A stretch of DNA of 64,000 nt from Candidatus Saccharimonadota bacterium (GTDB lineage: Bacteria > Patescibacteriota > Saccharimonadia > Saccharimonadales > Saccharimonadaceae), in NCBI GenBank assembly GCA_017431745.1, contig JAFRKK010000010.1, forward strand, positions 124,001-188,000, read 5' to 3'. A model generated the notes under the pieces. That model had not been told where the DNA came from, made no database searches, and saw only the letters and a program-made list of their open reading frames with translations. The number at the start of each line of letters is the position of its first letter. Within the stretch, counting starts at the first letter, position 1. Positions 33,743 to 41,505 of this stretch are shown piece after piece. Made by a program: the position numbers and the translations under genes.

Positions 33743-34237
33743 ATGAAACGATTTTTGGTGATGTTTTTTCCTCTGGTATTGAGCTTGGTAACAGTGCCGT
33801 GTTTGGCAATTACCGAAAATCAAGAAAAAGTAATAGTGAGCAAATGTAGCGAAATAAAAGAGCAATTAAAGACGTTGCAGAAAAACGATGCAAGAACTCG
33901 AGTGCATTTGGGAGGACGATACGAAACGATTTTGACGAAATTTATGACGCCTTTGAATGTGCGGCTTTTAGAAAATAATTTGTCGAATGTGGAATTAGTG
34001 GAAAATCAGAATGATTTTGCAGGGGCGAAGACTTTGTTTAATAATGATTATATTAATTACCAGCAAGATTTGGAAGAATTGGTGTCGATGGACTGCAAAA
34101 AAGAGCCGGCGGCTTTTTATGAAAAGCTGGATAAGGTGCGGCAAAAGCGGAAAATTGTGGAACAGGATGTGTTGAAGCTGAGGAGTTTGATCTCGACACA
34201 CGTGAGATTGGTGACGAGTTTGAGGAGTAAAGTATGA
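33743..34237 (+). CDS. Small secreted helical protein
   Basis: The 164-residue product has a clean signal peptide (residues 1-20, MKRFLVMFFPLVLSLVTVPC, cleavage near LAI) and a mature part that is almost all helical and charged with two Cys (SKCSEIK, MDCKKEPA), a likely extracellular helical bundle. No family was recognised. It overlaps the next gene by 4 bp and forms a three-gene envelope operon with 34234 and 34671. Confidence 0.65.
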   Translation: MKRFLVMFFPLVLSLVTVPCLAITENQEKVIVSKCSEIKEQLKTLQKNDARTRVHLGGRYETILTKFMTPLNVRLLENNLSNVELVENQNDFAGAKTLFNNDYINYQQDLEELVSMDCKKEPAAFYEKLDKVRQKRKIVEQDVLKLRSLISTHVRLVTSLRSKV

Positions 34238-34623
34238 CAGAAGATAAGAAAGTAAGCGTAGATGCGCAAGCGCCAAAAAAGAAACTGAATCGAGGAGGGC
34301 GAAATTTGATAATTTTGGGTGTGGCGGCGGTGCTAATTGCAGCGATAACGAGTGGGGTGAGTTTAGTGATTTATCATAATTCGGGTGACATATATTTAGA
34401 CCGATCACGACCAGGATTTTTGCCGGATGAAGAGGAAATTGAGGAAGAGACTGAGGATGAAGAGGAATATAGTTTTAGCAAGACCGGGCCAATTGATTTG
34501 ACGGTGCTCGAAGAATATTTGAATGAATTGCAAGTAGAGGTTGAGGCAGTGGATGCGTATGAAAAACCGTTTGAAGAGAAAATTTTGTCGGATGAGAGTT
34601 TTGGGATTCCAAAAGCAGAGTAG
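34234..34623 (+). CDS. Single-pass membrane protein with acidic outer domain
   Basis: The 129-residue product has a basic cytosolic start (1-25), one membrane helix (about 26-47, NLIILGVAAVLIAAITSGVS) and an outer region rich in Glu/Asp (about 60-80). It resembles no known family. Position and 4-bp overlap suggest it works with its neighbours in the envelope. Confidence 0.6.
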   Translation: MTEDKKVSVDAQAPKKKLNRGGRNLIILGVAAVLIAAITSGVSLVIYHNSGDIYLDRSRPGFLPDEEEIEEETEDEEEYSFSKTGPIDLTVLEEYLNELQVEVEAVDAYEKPFEEKILSDESFGIPKAE

Positions 34624-34670
34624 GGTTGATTTTTGAATGAAAAAAGCATATACTTAAAGTGGAGAATGAT

Positions 34671-35813
34671 ATGAAAAAGCAGAAAAAGTCACGACAATTG
34701 GGGATGATAGCGCTAGTAACGTTCATGGCGGCTGTGGTGTTAATGGTCGTGGGGCTTTCTGCCACAATGAATGCGATTGACGAGATTGCGATATCAAAGT
34801 CACCTACGGCGATATTGGCGAGTGCGGGGTTATCGGAAGATAAGAATGTGTTTTTGTCGGTGGCGTATTTTGACCGAAAGTCGGATGAGTGTGTGAACAT
34901 GTATGATGCGGGAGCAAAGGAAGGTTTGAAAACACGGCAATTTGAGTGGAGCAAGTGTAAATATTATAATAAAGAAATCGAAAAGGGTTTGGCAAAATAT
35001 GAACTATCGGAAGAGTATTTGCCGGTAGCAACTGGCAATGGTAAAATGACGCCGAACCAAGGTTTGAGTAATTTTGACGGATGGTTTGAGGCGGTGGAGG
35101 GAAAAAGCGCTAATTATACTGGCGCTTTGAAACTGGAATACCAGGCGGATGGAGCAGAGTTTGTGTTTCATCATGATCAGTTTTATCCTTTAGACGGAGC
35201 GGAATTTAGTGAGGGCGATGAAGTAAATAAAGATGGGCATAATCATTTATGGACGATGAGTTTTGCGGCGCCGTTTACGGTGTTAGCGAGTGGTGAAGAA
35301 GGATTTGCGATTCGGGCAGACGATGACACGTTTGTGTATATCGGAGATAAATTGGCGATTGATATGGGCGGGATACACGATGCGACAACAGGGCGTTTTA
35401 TGATTAATGAGGAAGGGGAAGTATATGCGGCGGTGGAAGGTGAAGAATTAGCTTATTCAGGAATTAAGCTAAATGCGGGAGATGGTTCGATTGTGAGAAT
35501 ATTCCACGCGGATCGTGATTCGGCAGATTCGGTATTTGAGGTGAGGTTTGCGGGGATGAGTTTAAGTATAACTGATGCAAAATTAGCAAATCGAGAAGGC
35601 GATGGGGTACAGATTGCTTATGACCCGACAGACCCAGCATATGTGGCGCCACTTGGTGAGACTTCAGTGGTAAAGCCAGATGGTACAAAAGGTTTTATCG
35701 TGATGGCGACAGTGGAAGGCGTGATGGTGGTAGTATTTTCAGTTTTGATGGCGGCAGCAATTCGGAGTGTTTTGCGACGAAAAATGGCAGCGCGAGAAAC
35801 CGAGAAGAAATAA
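34671..35813 (+). CDS. Fibro-slime domain surface protein
   Basis: The 380-residue product has an N-terminal membrane helix (about 12-38), a beta-rich outer domain and a C-terminal membrane helix (about 338-360) followed by a basic end. The outer domain carries a fibro-slime signature: FDGWFEAVEG, then ADDDTFVYIGDKLAIDMGGIH (compare DDDVWVFINGKLAVDLGGVH in the family) and RIFHADRDSADS. Fibro-slime/PA14-like domains bind carbohydrates or build surface matrices, so a host-contact adhesin is plausible. The ATG at 34671 has GGAG upstream and is preferred over the GTG at 34659. Confidence 0.75.
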   Translation: MKKQKKSRQLGMIALVTFMAAVVLMVVGLSATMNAIDEIAISKSPTAILASAGLSEDKNVFLSVAYFDRKSDECVNMYDAGAKEGLKTRQFEWSKCKYYNKEIEKGLAKYELSEEYLPVATGNGKMTPNQGLSNFDGWFEAVEGKSANYTGALKLEYQADGAEFVFHHDQFYPLDGAEFSEGDEVNKDGHNHLWTMSFAAPFTVLASGEEGFAIRADDDTFVYIGDKLAIDMGGIHDATTGRFMINEEGEVYAAVEGEELAYSGIKLNAGDGSIVRIFHADRDSADSVFEVRFAGMSLSITDAKLANREGDGVQIAYDPTDPAYVAPLGETSVVKPDGTKGFIVMATVEGVMVVVFSVLMAAAIRSVLRRKMAARETEKK

Positions 35814-36146
35814 TTATTTGACAGGTTTTGAAATGTTAGCGGCGTGGCCGTAGTTGGGGATGATTTGGTCGTGTTTTTTGCCTTCGTGGTCATAGAGAGG
35901 GATTTTTAATTCGTGAGCTAGGGTGTTGACTAGACAAGCGCCGATTCTGAGGCCGGTGAAAGAGCCGGGGCCAGACATAAATTCAATTTCGGTGATATCT
36001 TGCCAGGTGTAGTCGTTTTCTGCTAATTTGTCTTTGATGAATTTTAAGAGTTTTTCGGCTAAATCATTAGCAAATGGATATCTGTATTCTTTGTCGTCTA
36101 GTTTTAGGATTGTTTCAGGAGCACTAGTATCTAAATATAGTTTCAT
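35814..36146 (-). CDS. tsaB: tRNA threonylcarbamoyladenosine protein TsaB, truncated form
   Basis: The 110-residue product keeps the N-terminal actin-like half of TsaB (LYLDTSAPETILKL, and FMSGPGSFTGLRIGACLVNTLA, the conserved GPGSFTGLRIG) but lacks the usual second half (family about 220 residues). TsaB partners TsaD and TsaE in making t6A37 of tRNA. The missing half may mean a reduced dimer interface or loss after the hairpin element inserted just upstream. tsaE lies 170 bp away on the same strand. Confidence 0.85.
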   Translation of the reverse strand: MKLYLDTSAPETILKLDDKEYRYPFANDLAEKLLKFIKDKLAENDYTWQDITEIEFMSGPGSFTGLRIGACLVNTLAHELKIPLYDHEGKKHDQIIPNYGHAANISKPVK

Positions 36147-36162
36147 AAGATAGATTATAGCA

Positions 36163-36352
36163 TGAAACGGGTCCTGCCCGAACCTATTTTTTCAACAGCG
36201 GGACTTGAAATTTTAAGCACGTCATACACTGGCAAGCCGGGAAAGATTGCCCTTACAGGGCAACTTTCTCGGTTGCGTCAGGAATATACGTGTTAAAATT
36301 TCAAATCATTTTATGCTATTGAAAAAATAGGTTTCGGCCACCCGTTTCAGTG
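36163..36352. repeat. Palindromic element, subfamily C, between tsaB and tsaE
   Basis: The core blocks match the lepA copy exactly (36213-36232 and 36276-36298). The outer arms are long: the left starts TGAAACGGGT (36163) and continues ACCTATTTTTTCAA; the right arm is its inverted copy, TTGAAAAAATAGGT then ACCCGTTTCA, and lies within the end of tsaE (stop at 36316). The left arm thus repeats the tsaE 3' end in inverted form. Confidence 0.85.
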
Positions 36353-36723
36353 TATTCTATTTTAACAACAGCTCTATCATCAGGTAGAATATCGATGGCG
36401 GTGTTGCCCCATTCGATGATTGTTAAAGTATTTTTGTTGTTGATTGATTCGTTTAGGTCATCGAGCATGAGGCCAGGGTCGGGGAGGCGGTAGAAATCGT
36501 AGTGGACGAGGTGTTTATTGTTGGGTAGGGCGTAGGATTTTGAAATGGTAAAGCTAGGGCTGGTGATAGGCTCCTTGACACCGAGGCCTTCGGCGAGGCC
36601 GCGAGTAAAAGTGGTTTTACCGGCGCCAACATCGCCAATTAATTCAATTACCATGGGAAATTTGATTTTTTTGGCAAATTCACGACCGTAGTTCAACATT
36701 TCTTGTTCAGAATTGATTTTCAT
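36316..36723 (-). CDS. tsaE: tRNA threonylcarbamoyladenosine ATPase TsaE
   Basis: The 135-residue P-loop protein has Walker A GDVGAGKTTF, LAEGLGVKEPITSPSFTI and HYDFYRL, all typical of TsaE, which powers t6A synthesis with TsaB/TsaD. Its final codons form one arm of the palindromic element. The start is 10 nt from a minus-strand TATAAT that interlocks with the murC promoter. Confidence 0.93.
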   Translation of the reverse strand: MKINSEQEMLNYGREFAKKIKFPMVIELIGDVGAGKTTFTRGLAEGLGVKEPITSPSFTISKSYALPNNKHLVHYDFYRLPDPGLMLDDLNESINNKNTLTIIEWGNTAIDILPDDRAVVKIEYTETGGRNLFFQ

Positions 36724-36725
36724 TG

Positions 36726-36738
36726 TATAATAATTATA
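36726..36738. promoter_or_regulatory. Perfectly symmetric bidirectional promoter between tsaE and murC
   Basis: TATAATAATTATA is a perfect 13-bp palindrome giving TATAAT on both strands. Each -10 is 10 nt from its own start codon (36741 +, 36723 -). The two starts are only 18 bp apart, so the -10 boxes are interlocked and transcription must be mutually exclusive. Confidence 0.65.
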
Positions 36739-36740
36739 TC

Positions 36741-38027
36741 ATGAATATTTATATTTCTGGGATATCAGGGACGGGGATGGGTCCGCTGGCATTGATGACA
36801 AAAAAAGCCGGGTTTAATGTCAGTGGGTCGGATTTGACGCGAGGGGCGATTTATGACGAATTGGTTGCTGAAGGAATTGAGGTTGAAATTGGTGAACAGA
36901 ATGGCGAACTGTTGGCTAAAAAACTGAAAGAGGGGGTGGATTGGTTTGTGTATACTTCGGCGCTCCCGGATACGCATGCGGAACTTGTGATGGCACGAGA
37001 AGCGGGGGTAAAATGTACGAAACGGGATGATTTTACGACATTTTTGGTGGAAAAATTGGAATTAAAAATGGTAGCGGTGGCAGGGACGCATGGCAAAACA
37101 ACTACTACCGCAATGATTATTTGGGCGTGTTTGAAGCTTGGGCTTCCGGTTTCGTATATTGTGGGGACGACGCTTGGTTTTGCTCCTTCGGGGGCCTATC
37201 ATTCGGGTGACAGGTATTTTATTTATGAGGCGGATGAATATGATAGGAATTTTTTGAAATATCATCCGTGGTTAGCGGTAATTCCGGCGGTTTCTTATGA
37301 TCATCCAGATATTTATCCGACACGAGAGGATTATGAAAAAGCGTTTTCGCAGTTTGAAGCGCAGAGTGAGAATGTAATTGAAATTGTTGATGGTGAAGTT
37401 AAACGACGGGATGGCGGTAGAACGATGTTTAAGAAGGATAGTTTTAGCTTGGCGGGGGAGGTGAGGAAACAAGATGCGGCGCTCGCGGCTGAGGCCGTGA
37501 TGAAAATACAATTTGAAGAGTATATTAGAAAAGGAATGATAGTTGATTATAATTTTATGGAGTTAGCGGAAATCTTGAATGAATTTCCAGGTGTGGGACG
37601 AAGATTTGAAAAAATAGCGGATGGGGTGTACACGGATTATGCGCACCATCCGGAAGAAATTGCGGCGACGGTAGAGATTGCTAAAGAAGAAGCGAAGTTG
37701 AAAGGATTAAAAGGCGTAGTGGTAGTTTATCAGCCACATCAGAATATTCGGCAGCATGAAGTGAAAGATGATTACAAAGAATCTTTTGTGGGTGCAGATA
37801 AATTGTTTTGGTTGCCGACATATTTGGTGCGAGAGGACCCGAATTTAGCAGTGATTACGCCAGAAGAATTTGTGGCGGGGCTTTCCAATAAGGAAGTAGC
37901 GGAAGCAGCAGAAATGAATGATGATTTAGCGAAAAAACTGTGGGGATATGTAGACGAGGGGTATTTAGTGGTTTTGATGACGGCTGGCCCAGCGGACGAA
38001 TGGTTTAGGAAAATATTTGATTTTTGA
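36741..38027 (+). CDS. murC: UDP-N-acetylmuramate-L-alanine ligase (MurC)
   Basis: The 428-residue ligase adds L-Ala to UDP-MurNAc. It opens IYISGISGTGMGPLALM (Rossmann Gly-rich loop), has the ATP loop GTHGKTTTTAM, EADEYDRNFL, SYDHPDIYPT, and the C-terminal DYAHHPEEIAAT and YQPHQNIRQHEV typical of MurC. Mpl is a less likely alternative. The length is slightly under the usual 450-490. The start follows the symmetric promoter. Confidence 0.92.
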   Translation: MNIYISGISGTGMGPLALMTKKAGFNVSGSDLTRGAIYDELVAEGIEVEIGEQNGELLAKKLKEGVDWFVYTSALPDTHAELVMAREAGVKCTKRDDFTTFLVEKLELKMVAVAGTHGKTTTTAMIIWACLKLGLPVSYIVGTTLGFAPSGAYHSGDRYFIYEADEYDRNFLKYHPWLAVIPAVSYDHPDIYPTREDYEKAFSQFEAQSENVIEIVDGEVKRRDGGRTMFKKDSFSLAGEVRKQDAALAAEAVMKIQFEEYIRKGMIVDYNFMELAEILNEFPGVGRRFEKIADGVYTDYAHHPEEIAATVEIAKEEAKLKGLKGVVVVYQPHQNIRQHEVKDDYKESFVGADKLFWLPTYLVREDPNLAVITPEEFVAGLSNKEVAEAAEMNDDLAKKLWGYVDEGYLVVLMTAGPADEWFRKIFDF

Positions 38028-38036
38028 TAATGGTTA

Positions 38037-38045
38037 TGATAAAAT
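38037..38045 (+). promoter_or_regulatory. Extended -10, leaderless-type promoter for the gene at 38052
   Basis: TGA-TAAAAT ends 7 nt before the ATG. Confidence 0.5.
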
Positions 38046-38051
38046 GGGGAT

Positions 38052-38714
38052 ATGGAAAATGGTGGTGATAAGAACAATAAGCTGCTCATGGGTATTTTGG
38101 GCGGTCTATTATTGATTATAATAGGTTTAACGGTGGGGGTCGTAATAATGAATATAAATAAAAACGACGGAACTGATGTCGCGAGAAACGATGATGAAGA
38201 AATAGTCGTGAACGAAGATGATTTGCTTGAAGGCGAAACGATGGAAGAAGCAAAGATAAGGTTGACTCAGGATCGGGAGTGGGACGGAATTAAGAAAGAC
38301 ATTGAAAACAAAGTTGATGAGTTATTAAATAGTAATTCTGTTGATATTGATGCCGTGAACAAGATTTATAACGAAGGCATAGAAAAAGCAACCGAGTGGA
38401 ATAGACACGATTACGTTGTAGATTTAGTTGTTTCGAGAACAAATAAGTATTCGGCAAAAGGCTTAGAGCGCGAGGCTTTGGATGCACTACTGGCGGTTGA
38501 TCCGGAAATACTGGATAATGTTGAAAAGTACTATTATTATACAAGTGCCATTGATTTAGCTACAAAATTGAATGAGCAAAATCTCGTAAACGAATTGATT
38601 GCAAAAAGAAGTGCGATAGAAGCAGACTTTATTGAGCAAAGTGATAGCATTAGAAGATTTACTGAAGCAGTGGGGGCTGAGGCTGAATCATATGTTGGAA
38701 AGGAAACAAAATGA
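38052..38714 (+). CDS. Single-pass membrane protein with helical outer domain
   Basis: The 220-residue product has one membrane helix (about 13-35, LLMGILGGLLLIIIGLTVGV) and a charged helical outer domain that looks like TPR-type pairs (KDIENKVDELLNSNSVDIDA, REALDALLAVDPEILDNVEK). No family is certain. It overlaps the next gene by 4 bp, so it probably helps localise or assemble the large secreted protein. Confidence 0.6.
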   Translation: MENGGDKNNKLLMGILGGLLLIIIGLTVGVVIMNINKNDGTDVARNDDEEIVVNEDDLLEGETMEEAKIRLTQDREWDGIKKDIENKVDELLNSNSVDIDAVNKIYNEGIEKATEWNRHDYVVDLVVSRTNKYSAKGLEREALDALLAVDPEILDNVEKYYYYTSAIDLATKLNEQNLVNELIAKRSAIEADFIEQSDSIRRFTEAVGAEAESYVGKETK

Positions 38715-41437
38715 TTTCTAACAAACTAAAAGTATTAATAACCATATTGTCCTTTGCCTTTTTTGGGGGACTATTTTCAAATGGGGCCTATGCGGCAATT
38801 CCGGTAAGCGGAGTTGGTGGTATTATAAAAAATCTTACAAATATGACATATGATGGGTCGTCGCAGTGGAATTGTCAGGGTAACTTCCAGCCTACTTTTG
38901 AATTTGGCAATAGATGTAATGGCGGTATTTGCGGGAAGGCTATTCGGCATTTTAAGTGTATTAGTGCTGGGGTGCACGGTTGTGCAACAGAAGATGAAAC
39001 GTTGAGCGTAAAAGTTGAGCTCATGTCGGCTGCTGAAGCGAATGCGTGGAGAGATCCAGATGGCGAGAATGTCTTTATTAGTGGCCATCCGAACCATGCT
39101 AAATATGAGTACTATAGGGTAACTTTGTATACAGAAAACGACCTTCAGAACGTGCAAGGTGTCGTGTATAGAAGGAAAAAATATAATGTGACGGTGAAGT
39201 CGATTGATACGAGTGGGCGGTCACTGGCTAACGTTCCTGGACTAGGGGATATTTCAAGGGAAGTGGATGGTGGAGCTACTGCAACGGTTACGCATGGTAA
39301 CACTTCTGCTGGTTTTACGTTTAAATATTGGCGGGCGTCGAACGGTGCAAATCTAGGAAATGGAAATTCCTATAGTATTTCGTCGGATGTCGACATAGTA
39401 ATCTATGCAGTGTATGAGGCGTTTAACTCTACGTCTACGTTAGATATAAAAGTGAAGAATAGTTCCGTGGCCAAATACAATAGTTATCGAGATGATACGA
39501 TTTACGCTAAACCAACTGATGTGATTAAATATCAAATTGTCTATAGGCCATTAGCACAGGGTGGTTATTCACTAAGGCCACAGCGAATTAGTGTTGATGG
39601 AGGAGGTGCTTGGGGTATTAATACGACTCTAGGTCAGGCGTTGTCTGGATGGAGTAACTCGTTTAATATTGGTAGCGTAGTCAGCAATAGTTATAGTTAT
39701 CAGAATGGTGATACTGGACAGAAAACTGAATACAGTAAAGATTATATTGTGTCGAAGGATAAAGCAGGCTCAGAATTACCTGAAACGGCGTCGCTTCGTA
39801 ATGATTCTGCCAGAACCCCGAAAAAAGTACAAATTGATTTGGATGGTTCTGGATATAGTATAGGAAGAGTATACACTGGTTTGAGTGATACCGTGAAGAT
39901 GATTGTGCCGTATAACTTTGATAACAAAACGCACAAACCGTCGAAACCGGGCGAAAAAAATGTTAATGACAATGATGATTATAATAAGAGCGACGATGAG
40001 TTAATCACGGACAATAAAATAGTTTATGCCGGTGAAGAGGATTACTTTAACTACATGATGGATGTTAACCCAAAGAAGAATAATGTGACGGAGGGAGAAT
40101 ATGCTACTGTTGTGAGGGAGGCTAAGTGGCGACTTGAGCTATGTTATGATGCTGATTGTGCTCGTGGAGTTTATAGTCCTTCGGAAGAGCGTACTGGTAT
40201 GCTTAATCAGAACGGAAACCTTGCTGGCCAACAAAATATAAAGAGCGATTCTCATCGAATTAGTATTCCAGATAGATATGCTGGCTCAAGAATTTGTATC
40301 AGGTCAGCGATGTATCCGGCGAATAGTGGTTCGGACACGAATACGAATGTGAATGGTAATGGCCAGTGGGCGTATTCTAACCGTTCATGTTACCTTATCG
40401 CTAAGAGACCGTCTACTCAAGTTTGGGGAGGTAATATTTATTCGCAGAGTAAGATTGACGCGCAACCAAGCGTTAAAAATAACTTGTATGGTTATTCGGA
40501 ATACGCTTATGATGCGAACGCAAAGAACAGAAAGAGCTTGTTTGTCTTTGGGTCGTGGGGCGAGTTAGGTGTAGTCGGAAATGATCTGATTAGTGGCTTT
40601 GGCAGTGGCGCAAGTATGGGTTATGCTAAAAATGAAGGTAGTGAACTTGATGGCAGAGTCAAGACTTGGCCAAGCTATAGCCCAGCGAACGGAGCGGGGA
40701 ATAATGCCTTTATCGTGAATAAGGATGTGACGCCGCCAGGTGGTAGTGTGATATCAGCTTTCTGCGGTCGTGTACCGCTAACTATTCCGAATTCCCCGTG
40801 CGGAACTTCTGTAGGAAGCCTTAGTTCGACGGTTAGTACGACGAAGGCTGCCAGTGAAAAAGCATCGATTATTGATTTGTTGATTTCGGGTCAGGATTCT
40901 GCTAGCCACATTAATAATCCTACTGGAGGAGTGAATATGGGCTTAGTGGGTAACATAATCGAAGGTAATACAACCAAGGTAGTAAGTAGCGATGATGATT
41001 TAGTGGTGAATGGTGATTTGATTTATCTTGATAAAGTTTACCTAAACTATGAGCAAATGCCGAAATTGGTGATTTATTCCAAGAAAAATATTTACATTGA
41101 TTGTGCTGTAAGTAGGATAGACGCTTTGATAATTGCTGAAAATACTGTGGTGACTTGTAATAACTTTGAGGGGAACCTAACTGACGAAAATGTTACTAAG
41201 CATATTAATGATCCAGCTAACTCTAATCAGCTGTATATTAATGGGACGATAATTGCTAGTAGGCTAATTGCTAACCGAACCTATGGTGCGGCGACGGGAG
41301 CAAATTCGATTGTGCCAGCTGAGGTTATTAACTTTGACCCAACCCTATATCGATTTGGGGGAAGTGCAGCAGCAGACGATGATACGACGGGTAGATTAGA
41401 TGTGACTTATATGCATGAGCTAGCTCCAAGATTATAG
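38711..41437 (+). CDS. Large secreted surface protein with an InlB-type repeat
   Basis: The 908-residue product has a signal peptide (1-28, ...FSNGAYA), several Cys near the N-terminus, an InlB B-like repeat (about 157-237: YNVTVKSIDTSG ... FTFKYWRASNG ... IVIYAVYE), a long beta-rich middle and a C-terminal block with LYINGTIIASRLIANRTYGA that I recall as common in Saccharibacteria surface proteins. No C-terminal anchor is seen, so it may be held by its partner at 38052 or released. It is a likely host-contact factor. A hairpin with the subfamily-D apex follows. Confidence 0.7.
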   Translation: MISNKLKVLITILSFAFFGGLFSNGAYAAIPVSGVGGIIKNLTNMTYDGSSQWNCQGNFQPTFEFGNRCNGGICGKAIRHFKCISAGVHGCATEDETLSVKVELMSAAEANAWRDPDGENVFISGHPNHAKYEYYRVTLYTENDLQNVQGVVYRRKKYNVTVKSIDTSGRSLANVPGLGDISREVDGGATATVTHGNTSAGFTFKYWRASNGANLGNGNSYSISSDVDIVIYAVYEAFNSTSTLDIKVKNSSVAKYNSYRDDTIYAKPTDVIKYQIVYRPLAQGGYSLRPQRISVDGGGAWGINTTLGQALSGWSNSFNIGSVVSNSYSYQNGDTGQKTEYSKDYIVSKDKAGSELPETASLRNDSARTPKKVQIDLDGSGYSIGRVYTGLSDTVKMIVPYNFDNKTHKPSKPGEKNVNDNDDYNKSDDELITDNKIVYAGEEDYFNYMMDVNPKKNNVTEGEYATVVREAKWRLELCYDADCARGVYSPSEERTGMLNQNGNLAGQQNIKSDSHRISIPDRYAGSRICIRSAMYPANSGSDTNTNVNGNGQWAYSNRSCYLIAKRPSTQVWGGNIYSQSKIDAQPSVKNNLYGYSEYAYDANAKNRKSLFVFGSWGELGVVGNDLISGFGSGASMGYAKNEGSELDGRVKTWPSYSPANGAGNNAFIVNKDVTPPGGSVISAFCGRVPLTIPNSPCGTSVGSLSSTVSTTKAASEKASIIDLLISGQDSASHINNPTGGVNMGLVGNIIEGNTTKVVSSDDDLVVNGDLIYLDKVYLNYEQMPKLVIYSKKNIYIDCAVSRIDALIIAENTVVTCNNFEGNLTDENVTKHINDPANSNQLYINGTIIASRLIANRTYGAATGANSIVPAEVINFDPTLYRFGGSAAADDDTTGRLDVTYMHELAPRL

Positions 41438-41456
41438 TTAAGTAGGAATTTGCAGG

Positions 41457-41491
41457 AAAATTAACTTGGAAGTAGATTCCAAGTTAATTTT
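41457..41491. repeat. Single hairpin with conserved GGAA...TTCC apex
   Basis: AAAATTAACTTGGAA / TTCCAAGTTAATTTT is a perfect 15-bp stem with loop GTAGA. The apex GGAAGTAGATTCC is one or two bases from the apices at 12396 and 19833, while the stem is unrelated. It doubles as a terminator, directly before the radA promoter. Confidence 0.75.
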
Positions 41492-41499
41492 GATATAAT
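41491..41499 (+). promoter_or_regulatory. Extended -10, leaderless-type promoter for radA
   Basis: TGA-TATAAT ends 7 nt before the ATG at 41506 and abuts the hairpin. Confidence 0.6.
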
Positions 41500-41505
41500 A
41501 TATGT

